The position numbers were made by a program, and so were the translations under genes. From contig NC_092877.1 in assembly GCF_028372415.1 (NCBI RefSeq), positions 387,363,342 through 387,427,341 of the forward strand: a stretch of DNA of 64,000 nucleotides. The letters are read 5' to 3'. Of the stretch, positions 1-13,218 are shown piece by piece. The notes beneath the pieces are model-generated. The model had not been told where the DNA came from. It saw only the letters and a program-made list of their open reading frames with translations, and made no database searches. The stretch comes from Notamacropus eugenii (Eukaryota; Chordata; Mammalia; Diprotodontia; Macropodidae). Position 1 is the first letter of the stretch, and each line of letters starts with the position of its first letter.

Positions 1-429
1 TGAGGTGGTGGTGAAGAGGGAGTGCATCAACGTCATGGAGATACCAGTGCAAAGGCACGGAGGTGGGAGATGTCAATATGGACAGATTAAGAAGTGCATG
101 GAGGAAAGTAAGATGTAGTAAGTCTGGAAAGGTAGGAAGCACCGAGTTTATGAAAAGACTTAAAATCTCATAGCTTTCCTCTAGACAGGAACACAGTTCT
201 GTAGGCCTGAGACACTAGAGACAATTCTGGTAAGAACAAGAAGGGGGAGCTGTCTTACGCTAGACAGAGGTGACTGCATAGGGAGCTCTCAGAGGTGAAC
301 CGATTTTTTTTTTAAAGGAAGTAGAGAAGATGAAAGCCAGGATAAGTACTGGTAGGTGTGGTGGCCAGAAGGTGAAAGTCCAGAAGTAGCTGAAGCTTGT
401 GATAAAATCCCAGGACAATAAAGTGGTGG

Positions 430-660
430 GTTTGGGGTTGTTTTTCAGTTCTGTCTTCTCCCACTTAATAGTATCTTATTTTTTTCAGTTACATGTAAAC
501 ATAGTTTTCAACATTCACCTTTATAAGATTTTGGGTTCCAATTTTTTTCTCCCTCCCTCCCCTCTTCTGCCCCCACCCCAAGATGCAATCTGATATAGGC
601 TATACATGTATGATCATATTAAACATATTTCCTCAGAACAAAAGGGAAAAACCATGAGGA
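430..660. mobile_element. Marsupial interspersed repeat, family not assigned
   Basis: The order 'ttacatgtaaacatagtttt', 'gttccaatttttttctccct' and 'ctgatataggctatacatgt' matches a repeat I associate with marsupial genomes. The family name is not certain. Confidence 0.55.
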
Positions 661-884
661 AGAAAAACAGCAAATAGAAAATAGTCTGCTTTGACTTCAG
701 CTCTGTTGATAGCAAGATGGCCCCAGGTCAAACAGACACCCCATCTCCTGGCCCCACGTGCTTGCTCTGTGGACCCATCCCGCCCAGCTCTGCAATTCTG
801 TGACTAAAACGGACCCACAAGAAACAACCAGGAGTATTGGACAGTTCAGTCTGGACTGACGGCTTGGTCCCACCCATTCATATG

Positions 885-1072
885 CTCTCTCTTTGCCTCT
901 CACTGTCTTCTCTCTCTGTCTGTCTCTCTCAGTCTGTCTCTGTGTCTCACTTTCTCATTGTCTGTCTCTCAGTCTGTCTGTCTTTCACTCTCTTATTGTC
1001 TCTCTGTCTCACTGTCTTTCTCTGTCTCAGTCTGTCTCTGTCTCTCTGTCTGTCTCTCAGTCTCTCCCCTTG
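885..1072. repeat. CT-rich (TCTCTG)n tract
   Basis: Degenerate pyrimidine-rich repeat with regular G interruptions; Ser/Leu/Cys-rich open frames through it are artefacts. Confidence 0.9.
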
Positions 1073-1589
1073 AGAAGTCCATGTGGTGGATCCACTCAGT
1101 CTGCCCTGGGCTTAGGACATGCAGGTGCTGGCTGTGATCTAGGGTCCTTCTGCCTGCAGGAGGGCTGCCGTGCCTTGTATTCTGAGGACAGATGAGTATG
1201 TGAAGGATCTCTCACTTGTTAGGTGGAAGTCATTAGGGTCGATTTCAGAACTGCTGAGTTAATGATTCGCCTGCTTTCAGGGCAGCCCTGCTTCTTAGCC
1301 AGGGCTGGCCCTAACTCAGCTGTGGACAGAAATCTGAAGATCCTGATGACAAACTTCTTTCTCCAGAGCGAAGTTCTGTACTCATGTAGATTCAGCTTGA
1401 CTGGGACCAAAAGACCCAAGAGCCACAAACCCCAAGAGACAGATCCCCTCCCCCACCTTCCAATCTCCTTAGGAGAAGTAGGCAAGTCAGTGTGGGTTGC
1501 CAAGCTTTGTACCTACAGGAAGGAGATGGGAGAATGCCAGGCAGTCTAACACGTGTCCTTGATTTTAGAGGAGAGGTTATGAAGGGAGA

Positions 1590-1705
1590 GGCCAAATCAA
1601 CCAGTCAATGCCCATTTATGAAGTGTCAGCTCTGTGCTAGGCACCCTGGCTACAATAATGGACATGTAAAAGCCTCTGCCTTCAAGGAACTTACATGCTA
1701 ATGGG
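1590..1705. mobile_element. Fragment of the long interspersed repeat, 5' part
   Basis: Text 'ccagtcaatgcccatttatg', 'gctctgtgctaggcaccctg' and 'ctgccttcaaggaacttaca' parallels the start of the 16.7 kb element. Confidence 0.5.
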
Positions 1706-2309
1706 CTCCCACTCTGGTGGGAGAGACTTCCTGGGTCAGACATGGCATTTTACAGAGGAGGATGATGTAGTGGACAGGTAGAGGAGCAACAGAAGCTCTT
1801 ACCAAGCTGGATGAGCCGGATCCCAAGCTGGAGTCAGTCCCTAGAAAGCAAAGAATGTCCCCATTCAAGTCCTCTTTGACCTTGGAGACTATCAGTTCGG
1901 ATGACACAGATGTGCCCTGTCTCTGAGCTGGCCAGGACCCATCAGGCACCTCATGTGCTCCCAGCATCTCAACATCCCCAGGTGACCAACAAGACAGGAG
2001 GGGACTGGTTGGGTAGTCATCAAGGGCACATCAGAGAGCTTCTGCCCACTGGGCTCTGCAAGAAGTGTAATGCCAGTGTCATGTATGAGGTCACACAGTC
2101 AAACACTTTGGGTAAGAAGTGGCCCTGGCATTAACACTGAGGTTGCCAAGGATGATGTTGAGAAGGGGAAAAGGGAGGCACAGGTCTCTCCATCTTCATC
2201 CCATCCACCACCCCCTATCCCCCATACTCCTTCATAAAGTGACTCAAACACAGAAGGAGCCAAATATTTGTTGACTCAATTGCTGAGGAATGGAATTCTA
2301 GTGGCATCC

Positions 2310-2405
2310 CTGTCCTTCCCCATCACCTTTGGGATAAAGTCTAAACCTCTCACCCTGGCATTCAAAGCCTTCCAGGATAGACTTCTACTGGACTACTCCC
2401 AAGGG
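2310..2405 (+). mobile_element. L2 LINE fragment
   Basis: Text 'tttgggataaagtctaaacc' and 'ctggcattcaaagccttcca' matches the L2 ORF2 3' region. Confidence 0.65.
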
Positions 2406-3949
2406 CAAAACTACGGCTAAAGGGAGAGATTTGGAGATCTGAGTTTTGGCCTAATAGAAGGAGGCCTGGCTAGTCAAGCCACAGGGCAGGAGGCTAACTG
2501 ATGGAGGCACACACTCCCAGAGAGAACCTTACTAGGTCTGGGTCAGAGGGCTTCTTCTTTTGAGTGGAAGCTAGACTCTAATTTCCAGGGCTCCTTCCAG
2601 CTCCAGGATGCCATGACTCATCCTCCCCGCTTACTCATAGACTTTCTCCAGCCACATCGGATGACCCACAGCTCCTTGAACATGCCCTGTGGTTTTCTGC
2701 AGGGGAGTCTTTGCCCATGCAGTCACCCCTCCCCAGCATGCCCTTGCCTCTTTGCCAGCCCAAATCCTGTCTTTTGTCCCAGACAAGCCTGAAGCCCTTT
2801 GACCTTGCCACTATGGGCAGACCAATTGTGGAGGACAGGTTCTGGGCAGGTGTCCCACCAGCCTGGAAGCCCAGACACCAGATAGCCTTCTTCTGGGTCA
2901 GCTGAGGACCCTGGAGAGGAAAGTCCACAGCCTGTGTGAACATCCCAGGCTGGAGGAGGCTGGGGCTCTGGCCACTGGTTGGTCACTTACTCTTACTGCC
3001 TTAGCTCTAAAAGTTTCAGTCATGTCAGGACTCACTGAGTGCTCCCAGGGGAAGGGCTCATGTTGGGCCTGGGGACATGGACAAATCAGCAGGGGAGTCC
3101 AGTCTAATGGGGTGTGGGGGGGAGATGAACACAAGCAGATTGAGAAAGGGCTAAGGGCTAGGAGAGGGCTGGAGTCCCACCATAAGACAGGCTCAGGAAG
3201 TAGAAGGGAGTTCAGCAGCCACGGCATCTCACCCATACAGTGAAGGAATCCTCCCCAAACCCCACAAATGTTGGTCCAGGTTCTGCCCAAAGAGCTCCAA
3301 AGAAGGCTTGCCCACCAGGTCCAGGGGCTGCCCATTGCCCTTGGGGCACCCCTCTGCCTGGCAGCTGGTGTCTTCTAACCAGGACTCACCCCATTGCTGC
3401 CCTCAGCGGTGGCCCCCAGGGCCGAGCAGAACAAGCCTTATCCTGCTCCACCAGAACTCAGACCAATCCTCAGGACCCCCAGGATCTTCCTCTTCTCTAG
3501 GTCCTTCCGATGTCATAGATTCTAAGGCTTTCACCCTACCTGTCACCTGTTTCTCTGGCTTATTCATGTTCTTCCTAAAACCCGGTGCCCAGACCTCAGG
3601 GAAGGGTCTGAGGAGCCATCACCTCCACCAGCCCTGGTCCAGGCCCCTTTTATGCTGTCGGGAGCCAAGGAAGGAGGAGGAGGAGGAGGCTAGAGACAAG
3701 AGGAGAAGGTTGTAGGAGTAACTGGAGCAGCCCTCTGGGGTCCCTTACTCCACCATCAAGCTGCTGAAGCTCAGGGCAAGCCCAGCTCTAACCTGTGGGG
3801 CGCACTTACCTTCATAAGGGAAGAAAATGCTCATTTCAGTTTTAAGTTAGGGAAAAATCAAGGTGCCATTCCCATCCAAATTCCAGGGCACTTTAACATC
3901 TACCCATGGACCTTTACAACCTCCTGATCAAGTCCAAGGTCTTCAATTT

Positions 3950-4050
3950 GCAGATAGTAAAACTGAAGCTCCGAGGTTAAGGGACTCACCCAAGGTCACA
4001 AAGCTAGAGAGAGGCAGAGCCAATCTCCAGATCCCTTGAGCGCAGCCTCC
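3950..4050 (-). mobile_element. MIR-type SINE fragment
   Basis: Plus-strand 'agtaaaactgaagctccgag' and 'caaggtcacaaagctagaga' mark a reversed, decayed MIR. Confidence 0.6.
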
Positions 4051-5269
4051 TGTCCATCGCTCCCCAAGGCCAAGAGAGGGAGGGGCCCAGGCAGGGTTTG
4101 CTCACCCCAGGCCACAGATGATAAGGAGTGTACAGAGTCAAGAGACATCATAAATTAGAATTTGCCCAATGGGACGACTGATTTAATGTCATTGGTGAGA
4201 GGGAGAAGAGCCGAACTGGCATAAACAGAAATGGGGATGTTGGAAGGAGCTGAAGATGAGGTTCAGTTTGGACACGTTGGGTCTGGGGCCCATCGGCTCA
4301 TCCTGGAGGGAGAGTCTAGAGGAATCTATGGTGAGAGAAGGACAGCAAGGGGAAAGCCCACCCTGCTGCAGAAGGAGAGCCATCAAAGCAGGCGGAGAAG
4401 GGGCGGTCAGACAGAAGGAGGAAGTCCCAGAAGAGGGGCTTGGCCCCAAGGCTGCCCAAAGGCTGAGACTCAGGAAAGGCCCATTGGCTTGACCAGTGAG
4501 GAGGCCAGAGAGCCTCTGAGGAGAGGCCAAGACAAAGGGGCTGAGAGGCCAGAGCAGGTGCAGGCCCTCCTCTCTCCCCCACAGACCCCCTGCTGTTCTG
4601 ATGCTGGTCCACCCATCCCTCTGTGATCTGGGGGTCTATCCCCTATCACAGTCACCATCAGTCCTCAGGCATCCACCAACAGGTGACAAAGCCAGCAGGG
4701 GCCTCGGAAGCCATCCCCACTATTCCTCCATCTTACAGAGGAGGGGACTGAGTCCCAGAGGGAAGGGACGAGCAGGAGGCCAAAGAGGCAGCGATTCTGC
4801 ACAAATCCCTCCCACGACAGAGAACTCACTACCTTACAAAGCAGGCCATTCTCCCATTAGACTGATGCTCTGTCTTCTTCCCCCTCAGATCTGGGTCTGA
4901 TCTCTCTCCAGTGGGGTGTGACATCCTGACCCCCCCCAGTCCTGTGACTGAGCTGGACCCCACCCTTCCCTCTGGTATAACGCGTAGGGGAGGGACCGGA
5001 GCCAGCCAGGCAGTCCTTGCCCCAGGCCTGGATGCCAGGAGCACAACAAGCAGCTGCCATGACAACCCCTCCAGTCTAGGCAGGCTCCTAAACACGGCCT
5101 CCTCTCCCTCCCACAAAGGCCAGCTGGCCCCGCCCATCCCCCACCTCCTCCTGGTTTCCTTGCTAGCACTGGAGGTTCCTCTGGGGAAGTGCCCTGAGCT
5201 CGGAGCCTCCTGGGCCATAGGGGAGAGGGATCACAGGCTCAGAGTTTGAGAGGCAGAACCTCAGGGACC

Positions 5270-5385
5270 CTCTGGTCTGCACGCCTGCCCTCCCTCCACT
5301 TTACACATCAGGAAACTGAGGTTGGCTCACCTAGCAAACCACTCAGGGGCACAGTCAGGATTCAAAACCCGCTCTCCAGTCAAAG
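5270..5385 (-). mobile_element. MIR-type SINE fragment
   Basis: Plus-strand 'actttacacatcaggaaact' and 'gtcaggattcaaaaccc' mark a reversed, decayed MIR. Confidence 0.6.
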
Positions 5386-8300
5386 GAGACCTAAGAGGTC
5401 GCCCACCAGACCATGCAAGTCCTCAGGCCACCAGCCCGAGGCAGCCCGATGCAATCCGAAGCGTGGTGTGAAATGCCGTTCTCAAGGCTCTCAGGGAATC
5501 AAAACCAGGACCTCAGTGGTCTGGTTCAACTTCCCTCAAAAACTGAAATGACCTCAACAAGGTCCCTGGCAGAATTGTGCCATACTCGTGGAGGAATACT
5601 TCCAGAGACAGGGAACTCACTACCTTATCCAGAGAAAGGAAATAACCAGGACTGATTTCTTTTGAGGAAAATTCTTTAATTAGACCAATTCCCTGTGCCT
5701 TCTGCCCCTTGACTCAGTATCTGCTCCCTCTCCTCTGGGACACTGCCCCACCCCAACCCCGAGAAAACAGAGGCTCTGAGAGTTTCTGTGACTTTCAGAG
5801 GATCAGAGCAGAGGAGGCAGGACTTTTTGACCCAGTGCTTTGCCCAGAGTACCTGCTGGTGCCCCCAGCACAGGTCCTGCCAGGACTTTCCCAGCTCTCT
5901 AGATGGTCAGTAGAGGAAGGTTTCACTTTGGGAAAAATGAATAACATGAAAAAAGCCTCCCAGAACCCAGATATGTAAGGAGGCTGCCCCAGCTCCCGAG
6001 CACAGCCCCGGGGCTTCGGCCACCCAGCATCTGGCCACCTTGCGGGCTGGGGACTGGGGCTGAAAGCTGGAGCAGTCAGACGTGAGGCAGAGCCTTTCAG
6101 CTCAGCCCGGCCTGCATTTGACTTTCCTGGGAATCGACTGCAATCTCACTGATTAAACTCATAAGAAAACCTGGCCCAGTTTTGCCAGTGGGGAAGAACT
6201 AACCCCCTAAAATATGGGCCAGGCTTCGGGACTCCGAAGTGTCTGGAAGGACATGTCCCTTGGGCCGCTGAGACCCTCCTATCTCCCTTCTTAAAAATAG
6301 AGATGGCAAATGAGAATCATGAAGGCAGAGGCATTGGGCAGAAGGCAGGACCTCATAGGTGGGGCGTCACTGGGGCTCAGCCTCTGACCCAGCGATCTCC
6401 CTGCCCCCGGGCAGACAAAGACAAGGAAAGTTCCCCTAAAGGTCCCACCAAAGTGTCCATCCCAGCCCCTTGGGTGGGAAGGAGGACTGCATGGCCCATG
6501 TAACGGGTACCACGGTGCCGTAAGAAATGGAGAATATCAGCAATCTGGAGAAAGGTGGCAAGGCTCGGCTGAGCTGGCACAGAGCAAGATAGACAAAGCC
6601 AAGAGATCAGTTAGAGCCTCTGAGGAACTGAAAACAAAGGATACCCCAGAAAAGCAAGCCTTAAGCCTCGCTGCAGAGAGGTGGGGGACTATTGGCATAG
6701 AATACTGCATGCATTGTCAGATGCTCTCCCTCTATGGGGTCCTCCAGGTCCAATATTTCTCTCAATCACAGGACAGCGCATTTAGGGTGGGGTGTGTGGG
6801 TGGGAAGGGTTGAAATGACCAGGATATAAAGGGTGTGAGGGTCCCATAGTGCCAGGGATACTGAGATCTGGCTTTTGTCCACTCTGCCCTCACACCAGCG
6901 CTCCTCCCACCACCAGCCAGGCCCTCCCCCTCTGGACTCATCTCAGCCTTGCAGGACTCCTCCTCAAGCACAGGTGATACCAGTCACCTCAGCAAGTCCA
7001 GAATGGGCTTCTCCCGGTAATAGGGAATGATTCAACACATACAAGGAAAGTTCTGGTGCCCAGTGCACACAGCCACCCCTTGCCAGGAGGCTGCCCAGCC
7101 CAGGCCAGGATGGAAGCCCCAGGGTTCTGCTTCCACTGCGAGCAGCAGTTTGGATAGAAATGTCAGCCATTCTTGGCAGCCACCAAAGGCTGATTCAGGA
7201 GCTTTGGCCAATTAATTGTCCTCCGTGTCCGCTTTCATAAAGCATTCCCCTGCCTGCCCATCATTCCCAAATACTGTGTCATGTGAAGGGAAGCAGTGAC
7301 TACCCAACCGTTTCCTGAACACCCAGTCCTGATGTGAAGAGGCCATGTCCAGCTGGCCCACGCTAGGCATCCATCCTGATTGAGGCGCAGGGAGGACACC
7401 CAGGGGCACGGATCAGAGCCTCTCCCCACCCTCCCCCTGCCCCCTTGTACCATTGTACCAGGACTACACTGTTGCACATGGAAAGGAGATCCTGCATGCA
7501 AACCCCCAGCCGTCCTCCACCCCCCAGGACTGGTTCTCCTCAAGTATGTGGAGAGGCCACAACTGTCAGCTGACAGCAGCCAAGTCATGAGGGCTTAGGG
7601 GAGGGGACTGCTCCCACCCACCTTCAGCAGTGAGAACTGGTCTGACAGTCCAGACCTTACTACAGTACTTCCTCTTCTCTGACCCAGGGGTGGCCCCAGC
7701 TAAGCTCTTTGGCCTGTTTACACCAGCAGAGGAAGAGGAAAGCCCAGAGTCATCTGGCCCCAGCCCCCACTGACAGCTGCCTGAAGCTGGTGCTCAGCAT
7801 GGCACCATATTGAGTAGCTGAGCCTTTGCCTTCCAGACAGAGGCAGTTACTTGGCATGGTCACCCTTCAATGACCAAATTGGAGTTTTGTGTAGACTATG
7901 AGCCTGGCCCAGAAGGAAGGAGATGGAAAACACACTGGACCACACGTGGGCAGAGGGTTTTCTGCATCTCCTTCTGAGATCTCACATTTGTCCCAGTCAA
8001 ACTTCCGTGTTCATCATGGCACTGCTCCAGCTCACCAAAATGTTTTTAAGTCCCTGTCACATGAGCAGTTACCCAGCTTCACCTTGTTTTCGAGTCTGAT
8101 AAGACATAAGACACATGCCTTCATCCAGGGCCAAGGACAGAGCCCAGAGGCACTCCACTAAAGACTTGAGCTCTTGAGGTTGACTTCAAGCCACATATGT
8201 ATGTATGAAGTCTCCAGTCTGATTGGAGACATCCTGGTCCATGAGGAGAAGTATCAGGAAGGGAGGGTGTGCATCCCAGGGCTGCATTAAGCTTCTTGGA

Positions 8301-8514
8301 AGCCTCAGTTTCCCCATCTGTAGCCCTGTCAGAATGGTGAGGTTTGAATCTCAAGTCCACAGAGTGATATGCAAACTTTCAGGCATCAGATTAATACTGT
8401 AGCCTTCATTATCAGAAAGGTATCCTGTTCTGGGTCACCATGTCTTTTCCGCAGGTCCCACCATGTTCTGAAATTCTGCCTCTCCCTCCCGTTTTTGAAA
8501 ACCAGGATCACCAT

Positions 8515-8592
8515 CGTTCCCCCTCCCATCACCTGGCACAGTGCATGGCACACAGTAGGTGCTTAATAAGAGTTTATTGACCAACTGACCAT
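8515..8592 (+). mobile_element. L2 LINE terminal fragment
   Basis: Text 'gcatggcacacagtaggtgc' followed by 'ttaataagagtttattgacc' is the L2 3' terminus. Confidence 0.65.
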
Positions 8593-9274
8593 GATTCTCA
8601 GAGATCCATCTGTCACAGCTCCTGGAATCACATCAGCAGATTCATTCCTTGACCGAAGCTGAATCACCTGGATCAGGAGATCTGATCAGTCTCCTCGCTG
8701 TCTTACCACCTACCCCACCCCCCAAGCATGTTTGTCCTGCCCTCTCCAGGCTGAACATCCACCTCCTTGGCAGAGCCACAGGCGCCTGCTCCATCCCAGT
8801 CGGAATGCTCTGGCTTTCTCTCCCTTCTTTGGTCTGCCGCCTTGGACAGTCCTGAAGTTTTAGATCATCTTTTTGTTTTCTTTCCCCTTGCCCCCCCCCC
8901 AAGTCTCTGCATGCCCTAGACACTCATTCAGCCCTAAGAGGCCAAGTCCTGTGTGAGGCAGGCTAGGGCTACAAAGACAAAAAGGAAGCAGTCCCTGACC
9001 TCATGGAGCATGACGCCTCTTCTTGTGCCTCCAAAACTCTTGCATATCTGCCCTTTGGGATACGTCCCTTCTACCACTGTCTGGGCACACCCTACAAGGT
9101 CCCAGCTTGTCTGCATTCCATAGAAGCCTTCCTCACTGGGCTCCTCTGGTTGCATTGCACAGTCCTCCTCTTCACACACAATATTCCAGACAAACTGGGC
9201 CAGGGAGCGATTCCCTGATTTCATCTCATGCTCTCCCACCTCACACCAGGAATTCCGAAAGGCTGCGAATGCAC

Positions 9275-9485
9275 TCTACCCTAATATTGGCCTGTCCAGT
9301 CCAAGTGCCCTTTCTCTGTGAGTCATTCCTCCATCCACTCAGCTAAACCAGAAAGAGAAAAGAAATCCCCTAATCAGGCCAGGAGCTCCTCCAGAACAAG
9401 TTTTCTTGTTTTCACCTTTGCATTTCTAGCACCCAGTCCAGGGCCTGCCTCAGTCAGAGTTAGACCTCAATAAAGGCTTGAGTTC
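9275..9485 (+). mobile_element. L2 LINE 3' end
   Basis: It ends with 'agcacccagtccagggcctg' and 'cctcaataaaggcttgagtt', the L2 terminal signature. The RTE-like fragment begins directly after it. Confidence 0.65.
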
Positions 9486-9499
9486 ATGTTCTTGGGCTC

Positions 9500-10045
9500 A
9501 AAGATCCCTGCAGAAGGTGGCTGTAGCCATGAGATTAAAAGACACCTGCTCCTTGGAAGAAAAACCCTGGCCAATCTGGACAGCAGACTAAAAAGCAGAC
9601 ATCACCTTGCCGGCAAAGGTCTGTGTAGCCAAAGCTGTGGCTTTTCCAGTAGCGATGTATGGCTGTGAGAGGTGGACCATGAGGAAAGCTGAGAACTGGT
9701 GGTGCTGGAGAAGACTTTGGAGATTCCCTTGGACAGCAAAGACATCAGATCAGTCAGTACTTAAACATACGCTGTTCACTGGAAGGTCAAATACTGAAGC
9801 TTAAATACTTTGGCCACATTGTGAGATAAGACTCATTGGAAAAGACCCAGATGTTGGAAAAGATTGAAGGCAAAAGGAAAATGGATGGCAGAGGAGAAGA
9901 TGGATGGATAGTGTCACAGAAACAATGAGCTTGAGCTTGGCCAGACTTGGGGGAATGTTGGAGGATAGAAGGGCCAGATGTGGCTGTGGTCCACGATGTC
10001 ACGAAGAATTGGACATGACTGAACAAGACAAAGGAGGCTTCCGAC
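9500..10045 (+). mobile_element. RTE/BovB-like LINE ORF C-terminal fragment
   Basis: The plus strand around 9607-9760 encodes A-M-Y-G-C-E-R-W-T-M-R-K-A-E-N, W-C-W-R-R-L and P-W-T-A-K-T-S. This is the familiar C-terminal region of RTE-clade (BovB-type) reverse transcriptases. Further on are L-K-Y-F-G-H-I-V and a K-I-E-G-K-R-K-like stretch. The frame is broken by stops and indels, so it is a dead fragment. Confidence 0.75.
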
Positions 10046-11654
10046 AGAGGCCATCTGATTTCAGTACTGGGATCTCTCGCCTTCATACCGACCACAATCC
10101 ACCTGGTGCCTTGGCTGGGGGTGTCTCCTGGACCCTCTATTAGACTGGAAAGTCTCTGAGGGTCATTGTTGTTCTCCATATCTCAGGCATTCAGCACAGT
10201 TCCTTGTACAGAACTGGTGGTGGAAGTGGAATTTTATCGGGTTATGATTACTTTTCAGAGCCTCTCGTAGCTCTCAACCCATCTGCATTGGCCATGACAT
10301 CACTGCCATTGTCTGCTTCCTGTATGGTCTGTCCTCTAGTTTTTGGTCTCTGACTGGTGCTCCTTCCCATCAGCGCAGGCCACTCCAAGGTACCCCCGGA
10401 AGGCACACAAGCCACCTTGGACCATCTTCTCAGGGGTCCTTCTATGCCCGAGGATGGAGTGGGCCATGCCCCTCCCTCCCCTTTGAGGAGCCTAGTCCCA
10501 TCGCAGCCAAGGAGGTGTCTCTAAATACCTGTCCATTAAGCAGCAGGCTCTTACTTGTTAGCGCCTGGAGACCGTGAACCCAACGGTGCATGAAGTTTTT
10601 CACTTCTCACTGCATGTGCATACATGCAAGGTTCTGAGCTCTGATTCCTAACATCACTTCCTCGGTATCCCAGGACTGTAGAATCACAGAGCTGAGTCAC
10701 CCCAGCTCTGAGATGCCCCCCTTGGAGGGGGCCCACCCAATCTAGCCCCTGGCTATTAAGGGGTCCCCAGCCTCTGCTGGACACCCTCCTGAGCCTTCCT
10801 CCCCAGGCAGCCCCATCCACAGAGATGAAGCTCCTTCTAGCACTGAGTCACTATCTTCTTCTTAGCAGAACAAGCCTCACCTAGGCCCCTAACTGTGCTC
10901 CTGAGGACCTCTGAGCCCAGCTATCCCACTCTGGAACCTTTTCCTTCCCAGGCTAAACATCTCCAGTCCCTCCTGCCTTTTTGTCGGTGGGAGCCGAGGA
11001 AATGCTATCAGTACATGCCTTCTTCCCTCTGTATCTCACACCTGCCCTCCCATGTGTCCAATCTTCTCCCCAGGTCAGTCATCTTCTTGGCTTGCCCATC
11101 ACCCATCCCCACTCCTCCCTGTGGGCACCCTGGCCCTTTCCCTCTCTTCCTCTCTCAGGGGCCTCATCAGCCCCCATGGGCTTAATGATCCTGTGTGAGT
11201 AGGTGATGTCTCCTCTCTCTAGCCACCCCTGCTCACTCTCTCTCCTGAGAATCTCCTCCATCACCAGCTGCCTTTGGACACTTCCAGCTGGCTGGCTAGT
11301 AGGCAGCTAAGACTTCACATATCTGCCACAGAGAAAACTCGGTCTACGGGGGGACCTTGTTCCTCAGGAAGAGGACATAGATCAGTCAGTAGGAGACAGA
11401 ATGGGGCAGGACATACATGAACAGGTCAGACGGGAGATGGGGATCCAGAAGGGCCTGGCACCTGAGAGGGCCAAGAATTCTAGCAAATGTTGCAGGAGAG
11501 AAGCTTAGAGAAGAGGGAGAGAGGGCAGATGGGCACTGTGTCCAGCTGGTGATGGGAGGGAGTCAGTGGTATCCCACCTGGGCACCCTGGAATAGTTGGG
11601 GAACTTGGAGCAATGCAGTGAGGATCTGATTGAATCCTACCCTCCCGACCTGCC

Positions 11655-11728
11655 CAGAGGAGGCCCCTGGGAAGGAAGCCCCTGGGAGGGTAGCCCCTAG
11701 GAGGGAGGCCCCTGGGAAGGAGGCCTAG
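11655..11728. repeat. About 17-bp tandem repeat, four units
   Basis: Units of 'gcccctgggaaggaag' with small changes. Confidence 0.8.
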
Positions 11729-13120
11729 AGGCTGGGACCTGTTTTCCCTGGGCTGCCTGCTAGAGGATCCTGGCACCAACCCTGTAGAAGCTCCCATGAG
11801 AACCAGCCTAGCATCACTGCACTGCACACTCCTGATGACTCACGGGCAGAATTAGACAACCCACAAAAAGCTTTTCTTTTGTGTAAGGCCACTGAGGAGG
11901 CCAAAGCTGCTGCAAGTCTACTTGGTAAGAAGCTGGCCCCTCAACTCCCAAACAGGAGGGAGAGTGAACCCAGGGACTCAGGGAGGCCCCACCAGGGGTC
12001 CCCCAGTCACCCTCCCCAGGAAGGAGGGTGTTTTGAAATTCTAAGGACCCAAGCAGATCCAGAGATGAGCTTGTCGACGGAGGCCAGAAGATGCAGAGGA
12101 GACTCCAGATTTAAGCTGGAAGCCAAGAAAGCAGCAGCAGATGGTCCCTACCTGCTGATTAGCCTGGCCTGCCTCTCTAGGCTGGCTCATGCCTTGGAGG
12201 CTAGACCACCTGTTAGTCAGCCCACCTTCTACCTGGAACTCTGGCTCAAAAAAGGGAGAGGCTGACAGGGCTCAGCCTCCGCAGAGACCTTCCACCCAGG
12301 CCCCAAAGAATGCCAGTCAGCAGATACATCAGTGACAGATGTCTGAGGCACCAGTCTGGACATCTGCTCCACGAGTCAGCCTGGAGGGCATGGCATAGCA
12401 TGGCGTGGTGTGGTCACCCAGCTTTCTCCCAGAGGTGGTGCTACTGGAACAGGATCTAGAGAGTCAGAAAGTCTGGGCACAAGCCCAGAGAGGAGCACCC
12501 AGCCTGTTGGCGGAGAAGCCGCCTGACAAGTTTGGGGAGGAGCCCCACCAGGGAGACTCCCACGGTTGCAGCCTCGATCAGGCTGGTGGGCAAAGAAGAC
12601 ACCACGTCTAGATGTCTCCAGCCTAGGCACAGCACCTGGCACACCAGGCCAGAGACACCATTTCTGCAGGCACTCCTCCTCTGAAGTGGCTGTGAGCCCT
12701 GGGCCTTCACCCCAGGCCTTCCTGGCCCCAGGCCCAGTCCTTGAGGATGCTTTCATCTGCACCTCTTTGGAGCTCCTGCCCTCGGGCCCAGCCCAGCTGA
12801 CCAGCAAGTGTCAGCGGAGCCCCCAGGCCTTCCTGGCCAGCCAGACCTTCTCCCCCTAGAACAAACTGCCCTTCCTGGTCTCCTCCATTAGAATGTTAGT
12901 CCCTCCAGGGTAGAGGCTATTTCATTTCTGCCTCTGCACCCTGAGTGCCCAGCAGAGGCCTGGCACTCAGGAGAATGGTTCTAAACTCAATAGATGGACT
13001 TTCACAGTACTTTGCAGAAAGCTTTCCTTAAAACACTCTGAAAAAGACATTCCCCACATTTGGACCCCATTTTAGAGATGAGCCTGAGGCTCTGACAATG
13101 TGCTCAATGCATGTTTAGGA

Positions 13121-13218
13121 CCTCACCTTCCAGCCAAATTAGGCGCCTCACCTCCAAGCTGGACTCAGAGCCTCACCTCCCAGTCAAACCTGGACCTCAC
13201 TTCCAAGCTTGACTGAAA
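13121..13218. repeat. About 25-bp tandem repeat, four degenerate units
   Basis: 'cctcac' plus 'tccaagct' or 'tcccagtc' type units start at 13121, 13146, 13171 and 13195. Confidence 0.8.

Noticed and set aside
4189..4530. Minus-strand S-R-L-S-L-Q-D-E-P, resembling a segment of the CAMKK1 N-terminus
   Set aside because: Only about eight residues look alike. The flanking residues do not match CAMKK1, and no splice sites or neighbouring CAMKK1 exons were seen.
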